NCBI GenBank assembly: GCA_030587405.1
Contig: JAUQZD010000004.1
Span: 1 to 34,956 of the forward strand
Reading direction: 5' to 3'
Origin: Candidatus Freyrarchaeum guaymasense
GTDB taxonomy: Archaea > Asgardarchaeota > Jordarchaeia > Jordarchaeales > Freyrarchaeaceae
DNA: 34,956 nucleotides
Shown: positions 30,216 to 34,956 of the stretch, piece by piece
Numbering within the stretch: the first letter of the stretch is position 1
Layout: every line of letters starts with the position of its first letter
Translations under genes and position numbers: made by a program
The notes under the pieces: model-generated
Seen by the model: only the letters and a program-made list of their open reading frames with translations
Database searches by the model: none
What the model was told of the DNA's origin: nothing

Positions 30216-31667
30216 ATGTTCGTTGACAGGGAGAAGGAGCTCAGAGCATTACGGGAGAGGTGGAAGAGAGGAAAGGCGGAACTGATCATAGTTTACGGTA
30301 GGAGGAGGGTTGGAAAGACGGCTATCCTTAAGGAGTTTCTTGGAGAGGCTGAAGGGGTATACCTCCTAGGGAGGCAGCAGTCTGAGATGGACCATCTCAG
30401 AAGGTTCTCACAGGTACTCGCAGAGCATTTCGGAGACAAGTTCGTTGAGAAGAGTCCATTCACGAACTGGGACGCATTCTTCGAATACATCCACCAGAAA
30501 GCCGTGAAGGAAAGGGTGACGGTGGTGTTTGACGAGTTCCCCTACGTAGTGGCTGGCAGCCCTCACCTTCCCTCGGTGGTACAGGATTACTGGGATAGCA
30601 AGCTACACTCAACCAAGGTTTTCATGGTTCTTTGCGGGTCAAGTATTGGCATGATGGAGGAGCTACTGGGGGCTAGAAGCCCCCTATACGGGAGGAGGAC
30701 GGGGCAGATACAGGTGAAACCCTTCCCCTTCAGTAGCGCCAGATTGTTCTTCCCTCGCTACGACTTTAGGGAGCAAATAGTAGCATACGCTATCCTCGGC
30801 GGAACACCCGGCTACCTTGTCCAGTTCGAGGACAAGCTCAGCGTTTTCGACAACATACGTGAGAAGATCCTCAGAACAGACGCTTTTCTCTACCAAGACC
30901 CTGTCTTCGTGCTAAGAGAAGAGGTTAAGGAGCCGAGATACTACTTCTCCATATTAAGGGCTATAGCACATGGAAGAACCAAGCTTGGGGAAATAATAAA
31001 CGCGACGGGGCTTCCGAGGGGCCTCGTAGCCAAGTACCTTTCGACCCTATCAGACCTGCAGATAGTGGAGAGGGAGGTTCCTGTAACGGAGAGGAGACCG
31101 GAGAAGAGCAGAAGGGGGATATACAAGATAAGAAATAACTATTTCAGGTTCTGGTTCAGGTATGTGCACACCCACATGGATGAAATAGAAATGGGGGAAA
31201 CCGGCTACGTGATGAAGGCTATTCGAAGAGACATAAACACGTTCGTGTCCCAGACGTTTGAGGACGTATGCAGGGAGGCACTTCAAAAGCTCAACGTTAG
31301 CAGGAAGCTACCATTCACCTTCACAAAGATAGGGAGGTGGTGGAGGGGGGACCAGGAGATTGACGTGGTTGCGGTTAACCAGGAAACCGGGGAAATGCTG
31401 ATAGCAGAGTGTAAGTGGAGGGAGAAACCCGCCTCCCCGAGGGATATAGCGGACATGATGCGGAAGGCGGAGAACGTGGAGTGGACGGGGGGAGAGGGGG
31501 AAAAACACTTCGCATACTTCTCGTCGGGGGGCTTCACCGAGGCGGCGCTCGGCTTATGCAAGGAGGAAAAAATGCTAGCCTTCGACCTAGCAGCCCTAGA
31601 AGAAGTGTTCTCGGAAGGGCGCACATCGGCAATGAAGGGAAAAACACCTCAGCAGGTTCAGGATTGA
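30216..31667 (+). CDS. Archaeal ATPase with C-terminal DUF234 (nuclease-like)
   Basis: A 483-residue protein of the archaeal AAA/STAND-like ATPase family. Walker A is YGRRRVGKTA (27-36) and Walker B is VVFDEFPYV near 104, with a sensor segment VLCGSSIGMMEELL. A winged-helix region follows near 260-300. The C-terminal DUF234 domain ends in a PD-(D/E)XK-like site, GDQEIDVVAVNQETGEM then IAECKW, suggestive of a nuclease. ATG start with GGTGGTAGG upstream. These genes are abundant in archaea and may be mobile or defence-related; the function of this one is unknown. Confidence 0.9.
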   Translation: MFVDREKELRALRERWKRGKAELIIVYGRRRVGKTAILKEFLGEAEGVYLLGRQQSEMDHLRRFSQVLAEHFGDKFVEKSPFTNWDAFFEYIHQKAVKERVTVVFDEFPYVVAGSPHLPSVVQDYWDSKLHSTKVFMVLCGSSIGMMEELLGARSPLYGRRTGQIQVKPFPFSSARLFFPRYDFREQIVAYAILGGTPGYLVQFEDKLSVFDNIREKILRTDAFLYQDPVFVLREEVKEPRYYFSILRAIAHGRTKLGEIINATGLPRGLVAKYLSTLSDLQIVEREVPVTERRPEKSRRGIYKIRNNYFRFWFRYVHTHMDEIEMGETGYVMKAIRRDINTFVSQTFEDVCREALQKLNVSRKLPFTFTKIGRWWRGDQEIDVVAVNQETGEMLIAECKWREKPASPRDIADMMRKAENVEWTGGEGEKHFAYFSSGGFTEAALGLCKEEKMLAFDLAALEEVFSEGRTSAMKGKTPQQVQD

Positions 31668-31690
31668 ACGGCCGGGAAAACACGAGGTGC

Positions 31691-32023
31691 TCAGAATTTT
31701 CTCGGAGAAATCATTATTTCTCTTCCCTCAACAAGGGCTTGTATAACCTTCTTCCTTCCACTTTGGAGGAGGCGCCAGATGGTACCCCGCGACACACCCA
31801 TTCTGTCACCCGCCTCCTCCTGTGTGAGGCCAAGCTGGTCCACCAGCCTTAAGGCTTCAAGTTCGTCATGGTATAGGGTGACTGGGGGGAGGGGAGGCGG
31901 CCTGAAACCCGAGAATACTGGTACGAAGCGCGTTACGTGGGGCTCCACCTCTATGTCCCTCGGGGCAAGAGGCCTCCCCCTGCACCTTCTCCTCCTTCCA
32001 CCGGGACCCCACAAAGCAGCCAC
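31691..32023 (-). CDS. DUF134-family HTH protein
   Basis: About 110 residues, with the DUF134 pattern: a basic, Arg/Cys-rich N-terminus (RRRRCRGRP), then VTLYHDELEALRL and a helix-turn-helix TQEEAGDRMGVSRGTIWRLL. DUF134 genes frequently neighbour NifX-like and Mrp-family genes, as here. Probably a DNA-binding regulator of the cluster. The start is uncertain: GTG 32023 or TTG 32014, the latter with GGAGAG at a better distance. It is the last gene of the minus-strand cluster. Confidence 0.85.
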   Translation of the reverse strand: MAALWGPGGRRRRCRGRPLAPRDIEVEPHVTRFVPVFSGFRPPPLPPVTLYHDELEALRLVDQLGLTQEEAGDRMGVSRGTIWRLLQSGRKKVIQALVEGREIMISPRKF

Positions 32024-32058
32024 TCTCCAAAACTCTCCAAAAATAGGGGGGAATGCTG

Positions 32059-32901
32059 TTATGTTTTTTCTCCTTCAACGGCTTTCGCTATTTTTTCCAC
32101 GATGTCCATGAATGCCTTCGCGGCTGCAGAGTCGTGATGCTTCACTATGAAGGGTGTCCCTTCATCGGTGTCCTCGCTTATACTTGGGTCTATTGGTATT
32201 TTACCTAGGAAGGGCACGTTCATCTCTTTTGAAATCCTCTCGCCTCCACCGGATCCGAGGAGGTTGTAGCTTGCCCCACAGTTTGGACATACGAATCCGC
32301 TCATGTTCTCCACGATGCCCAGCACCCTCACGTTCATTTTCTGAGCCATTGAAACAGCCTTCTTGACGACGTACTGGGAGAGGTCTGAGGGGGCCGTCAC
32401 GATCACGACGCCGTCTATTCCCGGTATAAGCTGCATCACGCTTAGGGGCTCGTCTCCCGTTCCGGGTGGCAGGTCTACGAAAAGATAGTCAAGCTCCCCC
32501 CATTCAACGTCGGAGAGGAACTGTCTTATCGCCGACATTTTTAAAGGCCCTCTCCATATGACTGGTGAGTCGCTCGTCGGCAGGAAGAAATCTATGGAGA
32601 TAACTCTGATACCCAGCTCCGCGATGATCGGGTATATGCCCGTTGGGCTAACTTGCGGCTGTAAGCCCTGCACGCCAAGTATTTTTGGTATGGATGGGCC
32701 GTGGAAGTCGGCGTCCATCAGGCCGACCTGTCGCCCCATCCTTGCGAAGGCGACCGCCAAGTTCGCTGCGACAGTGCTTTTTCCTACTCCTCCTTTACCG
32801 CTCATAACAACGATCTTATGCTTCACGTGTGACATACGCTTCTTAATGGTCTCATCATAAAACACCTTCATCTGCTGAGGAGACTTATCTTTACCTGACA
32901 T
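32059..32901 (-). CDS. Mrp/NBP35-type Fe-S carrier P-loop ATPase
   Basis: A 280-residue ApbC/Mrp protein that binds and transfers Fe-S clusters. The deviant Walker A is GKGGVGKST at 35-43, then DADFHGPSIP, then DLPPGTGDEPL, and the C-x2-C cluster motif VCPNCGASY near 205-208. The start is ATG 32901 with GGTGGTGA upstream, 2 nt after the NifX-like stop; earlier frames overlap that gene. Its position beside two NifX-like domains suggests it feeds clusters to or from them. Confidence 0.93.
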   Translation of the reverse strand: MSGKDKSPQQMKVFYDETIKKRMSHVKHKIVVMSGKGGVGKSTVAANLAVAFARMGRQVGLMDADFHGPSIPKILGVQGLQPQVSPTGIYPIIAELGIRVISIDFFLPTSDSPVIWRGPLKMSAIRQFLSDVEWGELDYLFVDLPPGTGDEPLSVMQLIPGIDGVVIVTAPSDLSQYVVKKAVSMAQKMNVRVLGIVENMSGFVCPNCGASYNLLGSGGGERISKEMNVPFLGKIPIDPSISEDTDEGTPFIVKHHDSAAAKAFMDIVEKIAKAVEGEKT

Positions 32902-32903
32902 GA

Positions 32904-33299
32904 TCACCACCTTTCGTAGCCGTGACGGTGGCCGTAGTGGCCGGGCTCCCTGCAAGCCTCCGCGGCATCCACGCGTCCCTCAAGATACGCTTTAACTGCT
33001 TCCTTCAACGTTAGGGCGTCGCAGGTGAAAACCTTGACACCCATGGATTCAAGGAGGCTTATAGCTCTTCCCCCTATCCCCTTAACTATTAGCACGTCGG
33101 GGGATAGTTGGGATATGAGCTCGGCTGCTTTACCCATTCCTCCAAAGTGCTCGCTTACGTTCTTTTCCTCCCTCATGGAGATTATTTCTCCGCTTTCGGA
33201 GACCTCTACCACAGCGAACGACGGAGCCCTTCCAAAGTGGTCGAAGACTATTGAGTCCTCGCCCACGAACTCGAATACGGGAACAACTATTCTAACCAT
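32904..33299 (-). CDS. NifX/NifB-family (dinitrogenase Fe-Mo cofactor) protein
   Basis: A 131-residue Nif-cofactor domain protein: VVPVFEF, then DHFGRAPSFAVVEV, and VLIVKGIGGRAISLLESMGV. The domain binds Fe-S or metal cofactors; free-standing copies occur in many non-nitrogen-fixers. The C-terminus is rich in His (GHYGHRHGYERW), a possible metal-binding tail. ATG start. It lies directly after the CDF-NifX fusion and directly before Mrp, with gaps of 14 and 2 nt. Confidence 0.9.
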   Translation of the reverse strand: MVRIVVPVFEFVGEDSIVFDHFGRAPSFAVVEVSESGEIISMREEKNVSEHFGGMGKAAELISQLSPDVLIVKGIGGRAISLLESMGVKVFTCDALTLKEAVKAYLEGRVDAAEACREPGHYGHRHGYERW

Positions 33300-33313
33300 C
33301 CTATCAACCTCCT

Positions 33314-34693
33314 TTATCCTTCATGTCCAGGGTGAAGCCTCTCTAAAGGCTTCAAGCCTTTCCTAACGTAAGCGTTCACAAGATCTCCTACCTTAGCGTT
33401 GCTTTCGGCGCCGTACACGTATATTCCCATGTTTTTCAGGGTGTAGTATGCCGGCTTGCCCATACCGGTGGCTACTATGGCGTCTATGCCGTGACGGTAA
33501 AGGAACTCAGCTGCCTCCGGCCCCTTACCATGCTCAACGCTTAAGGAAGGATTGTCAACAGACCACCATTCAGCCACCTTTCCGCCCTTAACCTTCACCA
33601 TGAGGAACTTCCTACACTTTCCAAAGTGGTCGCTAAGGGTGCTTTCAAGCCCTCTATCCTCGTCTATAGGGAAAGCTACGACCTTTTCCTCTTTTTCCCT
33701 TGCAGGAACCGCTTCGATGAGGATGTACCCGATTCTTGGAATGCTGCTTCTAACAATGTTTTTCAACTCCTCGGAGACGTAATGGCTTTCCTCCAAGCTT
33801 AACTCCGGTTTCAACTCGACGGTTAAGTCGACCAAGATGTACCTTCCAGCCCCTCTAGCTCTCACCTGAGCAAGCCTGCTCACCTTAGGGTGAGCCTCAA
33901 CGAGCCTTCTAACATCCTCTACGATCTCAGGGTACTGGACGGCTTCCATCAAAACGTCTATTGAGCTCTTGACGACACCGTACCCTGTAGCTAGCACTAT
34001 GAAGGAGATTGCTATGCCGACCACAGGGTCAACGAGGGCGTACGAGTGATAGGCGTGTTCAACCCATAGCTTGAGGAGCCACCACTGGGGGGCAGTCAAC
34101 CCGAGCACGCTGGAGAAGTACTCTAAAATGAGCTCAAGAGGTTTTAGGGAGAGGAAATATGACGCGTAGAGGATCGAGGCTTGACCTGCTATGGGGGCGA
34201 GGGCTGTGTAAACATCGGTTGAGAAGTGCTTTGACTCTGCTAGGAGAGAGGGACTACCAGTTCTCTCCCCGACGCGTTTTTGATATAAGGCGACAAGCCA
34301 GTAGGATGACGCGGCGAAGAGAATGGTTGCAACTGAAACTATGTTTACATCGGGCCTCTCGAAAACCCAAAACTTCTGAATGGATTCCCATATTGCTTCT
34401 ATGCCTACAGCGAGGATCAGGAGGCCTACGAAGAGGCTTGCCACGTTTTCAGCCTTGTAGTGCCCGTAGGGATGCGTGAAGTCAGGAGGCTTCTCGGAAA
34501 CTATTAGTCCTGCCAGAACCGTTACGATAGACAAAACATCGGAAAAAGTATTATATGACTCGGCCACCAACCCTATGGAGCCTGTAACCCTTCCAGCTAC
34601 GAACTCCGCGACGGCAACTACTAAGAGGGTGAGGAAGGAGACGAGTGCCACACGCTTATAATCTTTTAGAAGGACAGGTTTACTATGCTTCAT
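33314..34693 (-). CDS. Cation diffusion facilitator fused to a NifX-like domain
   Basis: A 459-residue fusion. Residues about 1-330 are a CDF metal/proton antiporter: helix-rich, with GSIGLVAESYNTFSDV, HPYGHYKAENV and LAESKHFSTDV, the Asp/His metal-site segments, and a cytosolic ferredoxin-like domain (VRRLVEAHPKVSRLAQV). From about 340 a Nif-cofactor domain follows: VAFPIDEDRGLESTLSDHFG, and AIVATGMGKPAYYTLKNMG. It would move Zn, Fe, Mn or similar ions while the C-terminal domain binds a metal or cluster. ATG start. The next minus-strand gene encodes a free NifX-like protein. Confidence 0.92.
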   Translation of the reverse strand: MKHSKPVLLKDYKRVALVSFLTLLVVAVAEFVAGRVTGSIGLVAESYNTFSDVLSIVTVLAGLIVSEKPPDFTHPYGHYKAENVASLFVGLLILAVGIEAIWESIQKFWVFERPDVNIVSVATILFAASSYWLVALYQKRVGERTGSPSLLAESKHFSTDVYTALAPIAGQASILYASYFLSLKPLELILEYFSSVLGLTAPQWWLLKLWVEHAYHSYALVDPVVGIAISFIVLATGYGVVKSSIDVLMEAVQYPEIVEDVRRLVEAHPKVSRLAQVRARGAGRYILVDLTVELKPELSLEESHYVSEELKNIVRSSIPRIGYILIEAVPAREKEEKVVAFPIDEDRGLESTLSDHFGKCRKFLMVKVKGGKVAEWWSVDNPSLSVEHGKGPEAAEFLYRHGIDAIVATGMGKPAYYTLKNMGIYVYGAESNAKVGDLVNAYVRKGLKPLERLHPGHEG

Positions 34694-34699
34694 GGGATG

Positions 34700-34956
34700 C
34701 TACCTCTCGAGAAGTTTTTCAATTCTCTCAAATGCTTCCTTTAATGCCCTTGATGCGGGGCTTGAGGGAGCACGCTCCACTACAGGTTGACCGCCAACTA
34801 TGGCGTGAACCACCTCCTCGTCGGATGGAATCAGAGCTAAGACTTCCCCTCCTAGGTCTTCAATTAAACGTGAGATCTCGGATGACATTTCAGGGTAAGC
34901 GTCGAACCTGTTCACCACCACACCGAAAGGTATCCCGAAATGGTTGACAATGCTTA
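34700..34956 (-). CDS. MinD-superfamily P-loop ATPase, C-terminal part (cut by the window edge)
   Basis: About 85 C-terminal residues of a larger protein; the phase is open to the end of the window and reads SIVNHFGIPFGVVVNRFDAY, the end of MinD-like ATPases that carry an inserted ferredoxin. The following helix ISRLIEDLGGEVLALIPSDE and VERAPSSPASRAL fit this family. The P-loop lies outside. It is 6 nt upstream of the CDF-NifX gene, so likely the same operon. Members commonly neighbour NifX-like and Mrp genes. Confidence 0.8.
   Translation of the reverse strand, partial: SIVNHFGIPFGVVVNRFDAYPEMSSEISRLIEDLGGEVLALIPSDEEVVHAIVGGQPVVERAPSSPASRALKEAFERIEKLLER

Noticed and set aside
1..34956. CRISPR array, rRNA, intact insertion sequence or attachment sites
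   Set aside because: No spaced short repeats, no rRNA-like sequence, and no transposase or terminal repeats seen by eye.

Overview
The window is archaeal chromosomal DNA, most likely from a thermophilic, anaerobic or microaerophilic archaeon of the TACK type. The evidence is A/T-rich box-A (TATA) elements about 25-45 bp ahead of many genes, purine-rich Shine-Dalgarno sites, frequent GTG and TTG starts, and characteristically archaeal proteins: an ADP-forming acyl-CoA synthetase alpha subunit, TreT-type trehalose synthase, thiolase/DUF35 pair, V4R proteins, archaeal DUF234 ATPase, superoxide reductase and Mrp/NifX/DUF134 proteins. No rRNA, convincing tRNA, CRISPR array or intact insertion sequence was seen. 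I cannot name the species.

Layout. 1-9.3 kb: a 7-helix membrane protein with a longin/roadblock-like tail, an ADP-forming acyl-CoA synthetase alpha subunit (minus strand), TreT, a HEAT-repeat protein, an ADP-ribosylglycohydrolase-family protein (minus), an alpha/beta hydrolase and a ferredoxin/CCG-domain redox protein. 9.3-11.1 kb: a decayed stretch, then a radical-SAM protein with a helix-hairpin-helix tail. 11.2-17.6 kb, all minus strand: two coupled V4R proteins, then a run whose transcription order is otsA-otsB fusion, creatininase-family amidohydrolase, GNAT acetyltransferase, an unknown protein and an MBL-fold hydrolase. 17.8-19.9 kb: a frameshifted CPBP membrane protease and a nucleotidyltransferase-like/HEPN pair whose first gene carries a perfect 208-bp internal repeat. 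20.0-21.0 kb: superoxide reductase and a flavin reductase (minus). 21.3-25.0 kb: the methylmalonyl-CoA mutase operon, ending in a MeaB-cobalamin adenosyltransferase fusion that has no ATG, GTG or TTG start upstream of its P-loop. 25.2-28.1 kb: a flavin-reductase remnant, a second MBL-fold hydrolase, and a thiolase-like protein with its DUF35 partner. 28.1-31.7 kb: a 650-bp gene-poor gap, OsmC, a ZIP transporter (minus) and a DUF234 ATPase. 31.7-35.0 kb, all minus: DUF134, Mrp/NBP35, NifX-like, a CDF-NifX fusion transporter and the end of a MinD-like ATPase.

How the genes work together. The mutase operon holds the catalytic subunit, the B12 subunit and a fused chaperone/adenosyltransferase, so making, loading and protecting adenosylcobalamin are encoded together. 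It could serve propionate, branched-chain or 4-hydroxybutyrate-type carbon flow; the acyl-CoA synthetase and the thiolase/DUF35 pair are also acyl-CoA genes. Two independent trehalose routes (TreT and OtsA-OtsB), superoxide reductase, a flavin reductase and OsmC point to investment in heat, osmotic and oxidative stress. The last cluster looks like metal or Fe-S cluster handling built around NifX-like domains. The best candidates for something new are the MeaB-CobA fusion with its probable ATT start, the CDF-NifX fusion cluster, the homogenised repeat in the HEPN partner gene, and the thiolase-like protein without its nucleophilic cysteine.
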